Made by a program: the position numbers and the translations under genes
Part shown: one piece after another, positions 17,094 through 24,526 of the stretch
Position numbering within the stretch: position 1 is the stretch's first letter
Layout: the number at the start of each line of letters is the position of its first letter
Assembly (NCBI GenBank): GCA_023409615.1
Contig: JAEYRF010000226.1
Span: forward strand, 1-25,411
Direction of reading: 5' to 3'
DNA length: 25,411 bases
Source: Bacillota bacterium
Lineage (GTDB): Bacteria > Bacillota > Clostridia > Acetivibrionales > DTU013
The notes under the pieces: model-generated
What the model was told of the DNA's origin: nothing
Database searches by the model: none
Seen by the model: only the letters and a program-made list of their open reading frames with translations

Positions 17094-18350
17094 ATGAGCA
17101 CGACAGATGCAAAGGAAAATGAGAGACAAGTTGAATTATTAGCTCCGGCGGGCAATCTGGAAAAGCTGAAAATGGCCATTATGTATGGGGCCGATGCAGT
17201 GTATCTGGGCGGAGAAGAATTCGGTCTTCGTGCAAACGCAGGCAACTTCGGGCAGGATCAATTGAACGAAGGCATTGAATTTGCGCATTCCCGTGGTAAG
17301 AAGGTTTATCTGACGATGAATATTATTCCTCATAATGAGGACTTTGAAGATATGCCGCGATATATAAGGCAGGCAAAGCAGGCAGGGGTAGATGCAATTA
17401 TCTTTTCGGATCCTGGCATTTTTGACCTCCTCAAACAGGAAGCACCTGAAATGGAGCTGCACCTCAGCACACAGGCAAACAACACAAACTGGCGAAGTGC
17501 GGCATTTTGGCACAGGCAGGGCGTAAAGAGAGTCATTCTGGCCAGAGAGTTATCCCTGACTGAAATAAGAGAGATCAGAAAAAATGTGCCCGAGGATTTG
17601 GAAATGGAGATGTTTGTCCATGGGGCCATGTGCATTTCATATTCCGGCAGGTGCCTGCTCAGTAATTATATGGCAGACCGGGACTCCAACCGCGGTGCTT
17701 GCGCCCATCCATGCAGGTGGCAGTATCATCTTGTAGAGGAAAAACGGCCGGGTGAATATTTGCCGGTGCTTGAGGATGAGCGGGGTACGTACATTTTCAA
17801 TTCAAAGGACCTGTGCCTGATAGAGCATTTACCTGATATTATCGACAGCGGCGTTACCAGCCTGAAAATTGAAGGCAGGATGAAGAGCTCTTATTACGTG
17901 GCTACGGTTGTAAAGGCCTATCGTGAGGCTCTGGATGCTTATTATACAGACCCGTTACGTTATAAATTTGACAGCACCTGGCTGGATGAAATGTCCAAAG
18001 CCAGTCACCGTGAATATACCACAGGCTTTTATACACAGAAGCCCTCAGGTATGGAGCAGAATTACAAATCCAGCTCCTATATCAGGGAATATGATTTTGT
18101 AGGCCTTATCACTGCCTACGACGCCACCTCCGGCATTGCTACTATTGAACAGAGAAACAGATTTGCGATTGGGGAGGCGCTAGAGGTTGTAAGTCCTCAT
18201 GGATCTTTTTGGATTCAAAAGACAGGCTCAATGAAAAATGCAGATGGAGAGGATATAGAGGTCGCTCCGCACCCGCAGATGACTGTATACATGCCAATGG
18301 ATAGACCTGTCGAGCCTTTTACGATGCTCCGACGAAGGGCAGCAGAATAA
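17094..18350 (+). CDS. trhP: U32 peptidase-family protein, TrhP-like (tRNA 5-hydroxyuridine synthesis)
   Basis: This is a 418-aa member of the U32 family, which is named peptidase but whose TrhP branch performs prephenate-dependent hydroxylation of uridine 34 in tRNA. The U32 signature is present: EMFVHGAMCISYSGRCLLS, followed by RGACAHPCRWQY. The four Cys residues are those thought to hold an iron-sulfur centre in TrhP. The N-terminus (LLAPAGNLEKLKMAIMYGAD) and the ISTQANNTN-type strand (here LSTQANNTN) are typical of the barrel. The length matches YrrO (TrhP2, about 420 aa) better than the shorter YrrN, and only this one copy is visible. AGGAG (17083-17087) is 6 bases from the ATG. Pairing with trmR supports a shared mo5U pathway. 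A collagenase-like protease role is the older alternative. Confidence 0.87.
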   Translation: MSTTDAKENERQVELLAPAGNLEKLKMAIMYGADAVYLGGEEFGLRANAGNFGQDQLNEGIEFAHSRGKKVYLTMNIIPHNEDFEDMPRYIRQAKQAGVDAIIFSDPGIFDLLKQEAPEMELHLSTQANNTNWRSAAFWHRQGVKRVILARELSLTEIREIRKNVPEDLEMEMFVHGAMCISYSGRCLLSNYMADRDSNRGACAHPCRWQYHLVEEKRPGEYLPVLEDERGTYIFNSKDLCLIEHLPDIIDSGVTSLKIEGRMKSSYYVATVVKAYREALDAYYTDPLRYKFDSTWLDEMSKASHREYTTGFYTQKPSGMEQNYKSSSYIREYDFVGLITAYDATSGIATIEQRNRFAIGEALEVVSPHGSFWIQKTGSMKNADGEDIEVAPHPQMTVYMPMDRPVEPFTMLRRRAAE

Positions 18351-18380
18351 TAAGCAGCCTAATCCGGAAGTTTATGAATA

Positions 18381-18430
18381 TACGCCCCCTTCAGCGGCAA
18401 GAATGTTAGTATTACCGCATAAGGGGGTAT
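18381..18430 (+). promoter_or_regulatory. Hairpin that covers the ribosome site of the PBP gene
   Basis: CCCCCTT (18385-18391) pairs with AAGGGGG (18421-18427), with an inner stem GCGG (18394-18397)/CCGC (18415-18418). The 3' arm is also the only ribosome site for the TTG start at 18435, 7 bases on. TATTTTATTG follows, so the same structure resembles a terminator. It may end trhP transcription, limit translation of the PBP, or do both. Confidence 0.6.
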
Positions 18431-18434
18431 TTTA

Positions 18435-20273
18435 TTGTCTGCTAAGAGAGTTCATGTCCTGTACAGCGCTATTTTGATAATGTTTGCCGGCTTGATTATC
18501 AGAGTAGCCATTATACAATTCTTTTCAACAAAAGCTTTGGCGGAGGCGGCATTTGAGCAGAGGTTATCTAATACACGCATTGAAAAGCTGCGAGGGAATA
18601 TACTTGACAGGAACGGGATTCCTTTTACAAACAGAGAACAAAGCTATACAGCATTTATCAGGCCCTCTTCCATGCCCGATTCAGAGAATGCAAGAGAGAA
18701 GGCTTGTACAGCGTTGGGTATAGACCCGGCACTTCTGAATGAATTGTCATCAAAAAGCAAGCCTTTTTTGATTAGAACAGATAAAGCCGGAAGTGAAGAA
18801 GTTTTAGAACTAAATACCGAGTGGATTTCCATACTTAAATCATTGGACCGATATGATGACAATGCACTGGCGAGGCATGTAATAGGCTATCTGAACAAAA
18901 AAGATCAAGTGGGGCAGACAGGGATCGAAAAAAAGTTTGAAAATGAACTCCGGAACCATTCTGTATTTGAGATTGGTACTGTGACAGATGCTGTGAAAAA
19001 GCCGATCAAGGGCCTCGGCTACAGAGTGAAAAGCCTAAGCGCAGATGAAAAGTTGAATGTAAGGCTAACGCTGGATTACCATATCCAGAAGCTAGTGGAG
19101 GATGCTATGGACCGGAACGGTATTTCCGGTGCTGTGGTGGTCGAGGATGTGGTCACAGGAGATATACTTTCAATAGCAAGCAGACCGGATTTTGACCAAA
19201 ACGCTGTAGAAAACTATCTGGAAAGCGACGGCAAGGAGCTGTTCAACAAAGCGACTGCAGCCTATAATCTGGGTTCAGTATTTAAAATTATCGATGCAGC
19301 GGCCTTTTTCCAAAACGAGGAGTCAATATTCCCACTTGAGGGTTTTGAATTACAGGCTCATTATGGAGGGTATTCTAATGGGAGCAATTATTATGAGAAT
19401 CATTATGGGAGCAATTCATTCGGAGTTGATTATGGCGCTTTATATGCTAATAATCCTTATGCCGACGCCCCCAATGCCGATGCCCCCAATGACGACACCC
19501 CATATACCCGTAAGGGCTTCAGTGACCCCGAACACTACTATTGCAGCGGTGCAGTAGATATCGGCAGTCTGGTATTCCGATGCTCCTCCTATTATGAAGG
19601 CGGACATGGCGATATCAACATGGAGCGGGCTTTTGCGGTTTCTTGCAACTCTTATTTCATTGAATTGAGCAGAAAAATTGGCTATTTTAATCTGATCGAG
19701 ATGGCGCAAAAATTCGGGCTGGGGAGCAAGACAGGTATATCAGGACAGGGCGTCATTGAGGCTAAGGGAAGTCTGCCCGATATGGATAAAAACTACAGTC
19801 AGGCTGATATAGCAAATCTCGCTATCGGCCAGGGAGTGCTGTTGGCAAGCCCGCTGCAGGTTGCAGATATGGTCGCTACAGTAGCAAATGGCGGGATCAA
19901 AAACAGTATAAACATCGTAGACGCTGTTGTCGACAATCAGGGAAGAGTTGTGAAGCAGATCAGAAACGACTATGGGCAACGAATCATTTCAAAAGAATCT
20001 GCCGAAAAAATTAAAGATCTGATGGAGGCGGTCACTTCATATGGCACCGGGATGGAAGCGATTATGGGTTATTATGAAGGTGCGGCCGGAAAAACGGGCA
20101 GTGCCGAGACCGGCTCCAATGGCGTCGTACATGCCTGGTTTGCAGGTTATTTTCCTGCAAGTGAGCCTCGATATTCTATAGCCGTCTTTGTCGAAAACGG
20201 GCGACTGGGAGGCAAGGTAGCTGCACCTGTATTTGCGGAAATAGCAAGGGGTATGCTGAAGCTGGGGTATTAG
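18435..20273 (+). CDS. Class B penicillin-binding protein (transpeptidase), with unusual repeat-rich insertion
   Basis: This 612-aa cell-wall transpeptidase has an N-terminal membrane anchor (about residues 8-28) and an extracellular body. It starts at TTG 18435, because AAGGGGG lies 7 bases upstream and the basic SAKR segment precedes the anchor; the first in-frame ATG (18480) would cut into the anchor. Seen: the dimerisation-domain motif ILDRNGIPFTNREQ, active-site SVFK (Ser281, Lys284), SCN (Ser403-Asn405) and KTG (553-555). The gap from SxxK to SxN is 122 residues, against roughly 50-60 in ordinary class B enzymes. The extra stretch is Tyr/Asn/Gly-rich and then Ala/Asp/Pro-rich, with repeats in the DNA. 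There is no PASTA domain, so SpoVD or FtsI identity is not assured. Position after mltG-trmR-trhP resembles yrrR (pbpI) of Bacillus. Confidence 0.9.
   Translation: MSAKRVHVLYSAILIMFAGLIIRVAIIQFFSTKALAEAAFEQRLSNTRIEKLRGNILDRNGIPFTNREQSYTAFIRPSSMPDSENAREKACTALGIDPALLNELSSKSKPFLIRTDKAGSEEVLELNTEWISILKSLDRYDDNALARHVIGYLNKKDQVGQTGIEKKFENELRNHSVFEIGTVTDAVKKPIKGLGYRVKSLSADEKLNVRLTLDYHIQKLVEDAMDRNGISGAVVVEDVVTGDILSIASRPDFDQNAVENYLESDGKELFNKATAAYNLGSVFKIIDAAAFFQNEESIFPLEGFELQAHYGGYSNGSNYYENHYGSNSFGVDYGALYANNPYADAPNADAPNDDTPYTRKGFSDPEHYYCSGAVDIGSLVFRCSSYYEGGHGDINMERAFAVSCNSYFIELSRKIGYFNLIEMAQKFGLGSKTGISGQGVIEAKGSLPDMDKNYSQADIANLAIGQGVLLASPLQVADMVATVANGGIKNSINIVDAVVDNQGRVVKQIRNDYGQRIISKESAEKIKDLMEAVTSYGTGMEAIMGYYEGAAGKTGSAETGSNGVVHAWFAGYFPASEPRYSIAVFVENGRLGGKVAAPVFAEIARGMLKLGY
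19378..19505 (+). repeat. Short in-frame repeats within the PBP insertion
   Basis: ATGGGAGCAATT occurs at 19378-19389 and 19405-19416, exactly 27 bases (9 codons) apart. A 15-base tandem repeat, GCCGACGCCCCCAAT (19461-19475) and GCCGATGCCCCCAAT (19476-19490), is followed by a degraded third unit (GACGACACCCCATAT). All periods are multiples of three, so expansion would keep the frame. The encoded strings are GSNYYENHY-like and ADAPN-like. Confidence 0.75.
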
Positions 20274-20302
20274 TTGCATTAATTATCTTTAAGGACTATA
20301 CT
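20274..20302 (+). promoter_or_regulatory. Predicted promoter for the PII-like/antiporter pair
   Basis: TTGCAT (20274-20279) and TATACT (20297-20302) are separated by 17 bases directly after the PBP stop codon. Transcription would start near 20309, leaving a leader of about 34 bases before the ATG at 20343. Confidence 0.5.
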
Positions 20303-20342
20303 AAATGATGTTTTGAAATATCATATACAGGGGAGATGCAGA

Positions 20343-20681
20343 ATGCGATTTTTGTTATTAGTACTTAATAAAGTTGAAGTGCTTGATACTTTGCTGGAAA
20401 AGCTTATGGAGCAGGGCGTTTGTGGGGCGACCATTCTCAACAGCACCGGCATGGTCAGAGAGCTTGCTAAAAGTAATGAGGATTTTCCGATTTTTGGGTC
20501 GCTTAGTGCTTTTATTAATCCTGATCGAAAAGAGAGCAAAACTATATTCATGGTTTTGCGTGAAGATAAAGTTGAGGAAGTAAAAAATATAATCCGTCAA
20601 GTCGTCGGAGATCTGTCCAAGCCAGATTCTGCGGTATTATTCACATTGCCTGTACTCGACTCAGAAGGAGTTGATCTATAA
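20343..20681 (+). CDS. Small PII-like (ferredoxin-fold) protein, probable antiporter partner
   Basis: A 112-aa soluble protein. The ATG at 20343 is chosen because GGGGAG (20330-20335) lies 7 bases before it; an upstream in-frame ATG (20313) has no such site. The pattern beta (MRFLLLVLN) - helix (VEVLDTLLEKLMEQG) - beta (GATILNSTG) - loop - beta (KTIFMVLRE) - helix (EEVKNIIRQVVGD) - beta (AVLFTLPV) fits a PII/ACT-like ferredoxin fold. It lacks the classical PII T-loop sequence, so nucleotide binding cannot be claimed. It ends one base before the antiporter ATG, a spacing that suggests translational coupling and a regulatory role. I do not recognise a named family member. Confidence 0.7.
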   Translation: MRFLLLVLNKVEVLDTLLEKLMEQGVCGATILNSTGMVRELAKSNEDFPIFGSLSAFINPDRKESKTIFMVLREDKVEEVKNIIRQVVGDLSKPDSAVLFTLPVLDSEGVDL

Positions 20682-20682
20682 T

Positions 20683-21855
20683 ATGCAACTTAATACATTG
20701 TTTTATCTGGCACTGATTCTTTTCTCAGGGCTTATATTCGGCCGTGCAGTAAAAATGATTCGGCTTCCGAATGTAACGGGGTATCTGATTGCGGGACTAC
20801 TGATAGGACCTTATGTTCTCAAATTGGTTCCTCTGGATTTGGCTACGGGACTGGAGCTGGTTTCTGAGATTGCACTTGCGTTTATCGCATTTTCCATCGG
20901 TTCTGAGTTTAAACTATCTTATTTGAAAAAGGTTGGGATCGTTCCAATCGTCATTGCTATTTTCGAAGCATTGACAGCGACTGTTGTTGTGTCAGCGGTG
21001 TTGATTGCTTTTGGATTTGATACTGAGATCGCACTGCTTCTGGGTGCTATCGCCTCAGCCACAGCACCTGCTGCAACAATTATGGTTGTGAGACAGTATA
21101 AGGCTAAAGGACCTGTGACGGACACACTGCTAAGCGTTGTCGCACTTGATGATGCAGTTGCCCTTATGGCCTTCGGATTTGCAGTTGCAATGGTGAACAT
21201 ATTACAACATCCCGGAGAAAGCTCTGTAGTGATGTCTATTCTTATGCCTGTGATCGAAATCCTTGGCTCAATTCTTTTAGGTTTTGTGCTCGGCTTTTTG
21301 TTTACGATACCTCTGCGTTACTTCAAAAAGGATTCCAACCGATTGATCATCATTGCCGCATTTGTATTTCTGGGCTCTTCGCTGGCAACCATGTTGGGAC
21401 TCTCACCGCTTCTATTGTGCATGTGTATGAGCGCTATGCTGGTTAATATAAGCAATACAGGTGAATCTATACTGAGGCTTACTGAAAACGTAACACCACC
21501 TATATTTTTAATGTTTTTTGTAGTTTCAGGAATGGAGTTAGATGTATCAATACTGCCACAGATCGGCTTGATTGGAATTCTATATGTGCTGTGCAGGGTG
21601 ATCGGCAAAGTGGGCGGAGCTTACGTCGGTGCATGGGTCATGAGAGCCTCGGATACTGTAAAAAAGCATATTGGCTTTACATTAATTCCGCAGGCTGGTG
21701 TAGCCATCGGATTATCCTTGCTGGCTTCACGAATGGTTCCCGAATATGGGCAAACCATACGAGCAGTGATTCTGAGTGCAACTTTAATTTATGAATTGAT
21801 TGGTCCTGCGATTACGAAGATTGCATTGCAGAAGGCAGGAGAGATAAAGACATGA
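20683..21855 (+). CDS. CPA2-type cation:proton antiporter (KefB/Na-H exchanger domain), no RCK domain
   Basis: This is a 390-aa integral membrane protein made of about 12 hydrophobic segments, of the monovalent cation:proton antiporter-2 type. Typical features: LPNVTGYLIAGLLIGP near the N-terminus, the ASATAPAATIMVVRQ segment, and VVALDDAVALMAFG with paired Asp in a membrane segment where this superfamily keeps its ion-binding acids. The chain ends straight after the last membrane helix, so the cytosolic RCK/TrkA-N nucleotide-binding part of Kef proteins is absent. ATG at 20683 is preferred (AAGGAG at 20665-20670, a long 12-base spacing). The in-frame TTG at 20671 touches that site and is unlikely. 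The transported ion cannot be told from sequence. The PII-like gene just upstream may supply the missing regulation. Confidence 0.9.
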   Translation: MQLNTLFYLALILFSGLIFGRAVKMIRLPNVTGYLIAGLLIGPYVLKLVPLDLATGLELVSEIALAFIAFSIGSEFKLSYLKKVGIVPIVIAIFEALTATVVVSAVLIAFGFDTEIALLLGAIASATAPAATIMVVRQYKAKGPVTDTLLSVVALDDAVALMAFGFAVAMVNILQHPGESSVVMSILMPVIEILGSILLGFVLGFLFTIPLRYFKKDSNRLIIIAAFVFLGSSLATMLGLSPLLLCMCMSAMLVNISNTGESILRLTENVTPPIFLMFFVVSGMELDVSILPQIGLIGILYVLCRVIGKVGGAYVGAWVMRASDTVKKHIGFTLIPQAGVAIGLSLLASRMVPEYGQTIRAVILSATLIYELIGPAITKIALQKAGEIKT

Positions 21856-21891
21856 TTGATTATGGCATAAGAGGTTAAGGTATGAGTGATG

Positions 21892-21934
21892 TTCCTGACA
21901 GCCATAACTAATAGTGAATGGTGACTGTCAGGAA
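21892..21934. terminator. Inverted repeat between the convergent antiporter and glycerate kinase genes
   Basis: TTCCTGACAG (21892-21901) and CTGTCAGGAA (21925-21934) form a perfect 10-bp stem. It is extended by CCAT/ATGG with a 3-base bulge. On the plus strand it is followed by TACATTTTTG, so termination of the antiporter transcript is likely. On the minus strand no T run follows. A third copy of TGTCAGGAAT lies at 21949-21958, over the glycerate kinase stop. Confidence 0.6.
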
Positions 21935-21949
21935 TACATTTTTGAATTG

Positions 21950-23083
21950 TCAGGAATTAAGCAAGGGGATAAACCTCATCAAATTGTCCATTGTCAGCGC
22001 CAGATCGCTTTTGGAACGCAGTTTTGCTTCCTTAAACGGTACGGCAACACGGTTGATACTGAAAATAGCACTGACACCTTCATCATAGGCAGCCTCGGTG
22101 TTGTCGCCGATATCACCTACGATTGCAATGAGTGGGACTCCCGCTTTCTTTGTTCGTCTTGCGACGCCGATTACTACTTTCCCGCGAAGTGACTGTGTAT
22201 CAATTTTCCCCTCGCCGCTGAACACGAGGTCTGCTCCATCAAGCAGAGAATCAAATTGTACTGTATCCAGCACTGTTTCAATACCCATTTGCAGCCTGCC
22301 GCCCAGAAAGGCTGCCATACCTGCGCCCATTCCACCTGCGGCGCCTGCACCGGGCAGGTCGATAATATCCTTCTCAAGATCTCTCATAATTACTTTAGCC
22401 AAATGTGCAAGATTGGCATCAAGAACCTTTACCATAGCTTCATCTGCGCCTTTTTGCGGACCAAATACGGCTGAGGCTCCCTGCGGTCCGCAAAGGGGAT
22501 TGTCAATATCGCACATGATGATGAACTCAGTTCCGGCCAGGTAAGGGCTCAAAGCACTGGCATCAATTGAGGAGATATCGCATAACGTTCCTCCGGTCGG
22601 TATAAACGCTTCTCCTGCGGCATTTATAAAGCGGATGCCCAATGCTGCTGCAGCACCGGTACCGCCATCGTTTGTGGCACTTCCTCCAAGGCCGATAACC
22701 ATTTTTTTGCAGCCTGATTTTGCGGCGTGCTCGATGAGTTGCCCTACTCCATATGTGGTAGTCTTTTCAGGGTTCAGATCCTCGCCGACCAAAGGAAGGC
22801 CTGCTGCTGCAGCCATCTCAATAACAGCTGTGTTGTCCGGCAGAATGCCATAAAAGCTTTGTATTTCGTTAAAGTAAGGTCCTTTTACAGTAGTTGTAAT
22901 TTTTTGGCCGCCAACTGCCGCCAGAAATGAATCAACGCTGCCTTCGCCGCCATCTGCTACAGGTATACTGATGATTTGAGCTTCCGGATAATAGACATGT
23001 ATGGATTTTTCCATAATTGAGCATATTTCTGCGGAAGACATTGTGCCTTTGAATGAATCTGGTATAAGTAATATTTTGTTCAT
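21950..23083 (-). CDS. garK: Glycerate kinase, type-1 family (GarK/GlxK)
   Basis: A 377-aa enzyme that phosphorylates D-glycerate with ATP, feeding it into glycolysis; members make 2- or 3-phosphoglycerate, and which one cannot be told here. Motifs, reading the minus strand: IPDSFKGTMSS at the N-terminus, PVADGGEGS, a glycine-rich GLGGSATNDGGTG, ADLVFSGEGKIDTQS and LRGKVVIGVA. The length matches the family. The ATG at 23083 is chosen because GGAGGT (plus-strand ACCTCC, 23088-23093) lies just ahead; the longer TTG start would lie within that site. It follows the MBL-fold gene by 47 bases and may be read with it. Its substrate is chemically related to the glyceryl unit loaded by the NRPS, but the genes are 12 kb apart, so the overlap may be chance. 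Confidence 0.93.
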   Translation of the reverse strand: MNKILLIPDSFKGTMSSAEICSIMEKSIHVYYPEAQIISIPVADGGEGSVDSFLAAVGGQKITTTVKGPYFNEIQSFYGILPDNTAVIEMAAAAGLPLVGEDLNPEKTTTYGVGQLIEHAAKSGCKKMVIGLGGSATNDGGTGAAAALGIRFINAAGEAFIPTGGTLCDISSIDASALSPYLAGTEFIIMCDIDNPLCGPQGASAVFGPQKGADEAMVKVLDANLAHLAKVIMRDLEKDIIDLPGAGAAGGMGAGMAAFLGGRLQMGIETVLDTVQFDSLLDGADLVFSGEGKIDTQSLRGKVVIGVARRTKKAGVPLIAIVGDIGDNTEAAYDEGVSAIFSINRVAVPFKEAKLRSKSDLALTMDNLMRFIPLLNS

Positions 23084-23130
23084 TAGTACCTCCAAGGTTT
23101 GTGTTGTTTATAATATTATTATATTGAAAT

Positions 23131-23994
23131 CTACAGATGATTCTCGCTTATTACAATTGCACAAAAACCGGGCTTACCGGCATCTTTCGGTTCATAGCCT
23201 CTGCGCGTACACATTTTTACCGGATAGGGGCCTGCATAAAATGACAGATTATATGGATATCCGGCTTCAAAATCAAGATTTACGGCGCAATCTATGTAAT
23301 CATCAAGTATCTCCTTGCCGCAGGGATTAGAATTATGCCCACGGTAAAATACATTAAAATCAATATTCTTTGCTTTGTGCAGTGTCTTGATGTAGGTTGA
23401 AATCTTTGTTGATTCATTTAAAAAAAGCCATAAATGATCGTTAATTGCATCGTTTGAATACAATATTTTTTCCTCCTGATAAAGCAGACCAATACATCCC
23501 CTTGTATGACCGGGAAGCTCATAAACCTTTAATGTAATTCCACCAAGGTCAAATATATCGCCTTCTTTGACGGGTAGAAGGTTACCAGCACCTTGATTGA
23601 TATAGTTCTTTTCGTCAAAATCTTTAGGCAGAATGTTTCTTATTTCATTTGTTTCATAATCTCTGGCACATTTCGCATTTTTAGCAGAAAACGTTCGAGC
23701 TCGTACACTATTTGCACCTCTGCAAAGTCTCATCTCTTTTTCATGAATATAAATATCCTCAGTAAACCAAAAGTTGCCACCGCTATGATCCGGATGACCA
23801 TGACTGTTTACGATAATGAGAGGTAAATCTGTCTTGCTTCTTACGGCTTCCTTCAGATTAGCAAAACTGTGACCGGTGTCAAATAGTAAAGCTTTTTCTC
23901 TGCCCACAAATAAATCCATAAAAACGCATTCCTGGCTTGTAATTCGATAGACATTTGGTTTGATCTCATGAAAACTAAAATATGTGTTCTGCAC
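23131..23994 (-). CDS. MBL-fold metallo-hydrolase
   Basis: A 287-aa metallo-beta-lactamase-fold protein without a signal peptide, so probably cytosolic. Zinc-ligand motifs are complete: NSHGHPDHSGG (HxHxDH), PGHTRGCIGL, the bridging Asp in LYSNDAI, and YRGHN near the C-terminal side. The start GTG at 23994 is preferred over GTG 24009, because GGGAGGG (plus 24001-24007) overlaps the longer start and lies 6 bases before 23994. Such proteins include thioesterases, lactonases, glyoxalase II and phosphodiesterases, and nothing here selects one. The long C-terminal part beyond the last His (GYPYNLSFYAGPYPV onward) is not assigned. The glycerate kinase lies downstream at 47 bases, and a promoter is predicted upstream at 24029-24056. 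Confidence 0.87.
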   Translation of the reverse strand: MQNTYFSFHEIKPNVYRITSQECVFMDLFVGREKALLFDTGHSFANLKEAVRSKTDLPLIIVNSHGHPDHSGGNFWFTEDIYIHEKEMRLCRGANSVRARTFSAKNAKCARDYETNEIRNILPKDFDEKNYINQGAGNLLPVKEGDIFDLGGITLKVYELPGHTRGCIGLLYQEEKILYSNDAINDHLWLFLNESTKISTYIKTLHKAKNIDFNVFYRGHNSNPCGKEILDDYIDCAVNLDFEAGYPYNLSFYAGPYPVKMCTRRGYEPKDAGKPGFCAIVISENHL

Positions 23995-24028
23995 TATTGT
24001 CCCTCCCACAGATCTTTTTCAACAAGAT

Positions 24029-24056
24029 TTTATATCACCACACCTAAAATGTCCAA
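24029..24056 (-). promoter_or_regulatory. Predicted promoter for the MBL-fold gene
   Basis: On the minus strand TTGGAC (plus 24051-24056) and TATAAA (plus 24029-24034) are 16 bases apart. Transcription would start near 24022, about 28 bases before the GTG start. Confidence 0.5.
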
Positions 24057-24190
24057 TCATTTTAACCTTGTACACGGCGAAATCATGAGCCCATATTTTC
24101 TCTGATCCATTACTTGAGAGGTTTTCTAAACAACCATATGTGAGCGCCTTTATTGTCTCCATCAACACATCCGGGCATGGCCTTACCACA

Positions 24191-24341
24191 GTGAGCAAAA
24201 TTTCCGTTTTTGGGCGAAAATTTAAGTTAAAAAGGTATTTATTGGCTAAAAGGGTTACATAATCCAGGATTGCGATGAATTATTTGATTAAAAAACTGAA
24301 AATCGAACAACTGTCTGCCCAAAACTGAAATTTTTGCTCAC
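24191..24341. mobile_element. Non-autonomous element or IS remnant with about 24-bp terminal inverted repeats
   Basis: The left end GTGAGCAAAATTTCCGTTTT, then TGGGC, matches the reverse complement of the right end (GTGAGCAAAAATTTCAGTTT, then TGGGC). It needs one mismatch and two one-base gaps over about 24 positions. The right end also holds a second AAACTGAAA-type copy near 24293, so its ends carry repeated subunits. The 151-bp interior is AT-rich and codes for nothing I recognise. No clear target duplication was seen at the borders. The family cannot be named from the ends alone. Confidence 0.6.
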
Positions 24342-24460
24342 CACCCCTCGATACCATTTTATTACTATTACTCCTATTGATACCGCTAGTCTAAACATGC
24401 CCTGTTCATGGGTGCTAATTCATAAGCAGGAGGGTGAGATCACTGTGTGACACTGAATAC

Positions 24461-24488
24461 TTGCAAATACGCAGTAATTTCGTATAAT
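24461..24488 (+). promoter_or_regulatory. Predicted promoter for the DUF3842 gene
   Basis: TTGCAA (24461-24466) and a consensus TATAAT (24483-24488) are 16 bases apart. The transcript would begin near 24495, some 30 bases before the ATG at 24527. Confidence 0.55.
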
Positions 24489-24526
24489 TTATGTTATAGT
24501 GCAGAATGCGAGTTCGGAGGGATATT

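Larger units (their letters stand above)
23995..24526. other. 532-base gap without a recognised intact gene
   Basis: From the MBL start to the DUF3842 start the gap holds the MBL promoter (24029-24056), a possible coding fossil on the minus strand (about 24020-24230), the inverted-repeat element (24191-24341) and the DUF3842 promoter (24461-24488). The rest (24342-24460) is AT-rich with a doubled GATACC and no hairpin worth naming. On the minus strand two overlapping frames stay open out of the element. One contains HCGKAMPGCVDGDNKGAH and ends in FRKPLK before a stop. The other runs TVVRPCPDVLMETIKAL to GDIKSC and a stop. Neither has a start signal. Confidence 0.6.

Noticed and set aside
21950..23083. 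Glycerate kinase as a precursor-supply gene for the NRPS
   Set aside because: It is 12 kb away, on the opposite strand, in another transcription unit, and FkbH uses 1,3-bisphosphoglycerate rather than free glycerate. Treated as coincidence.
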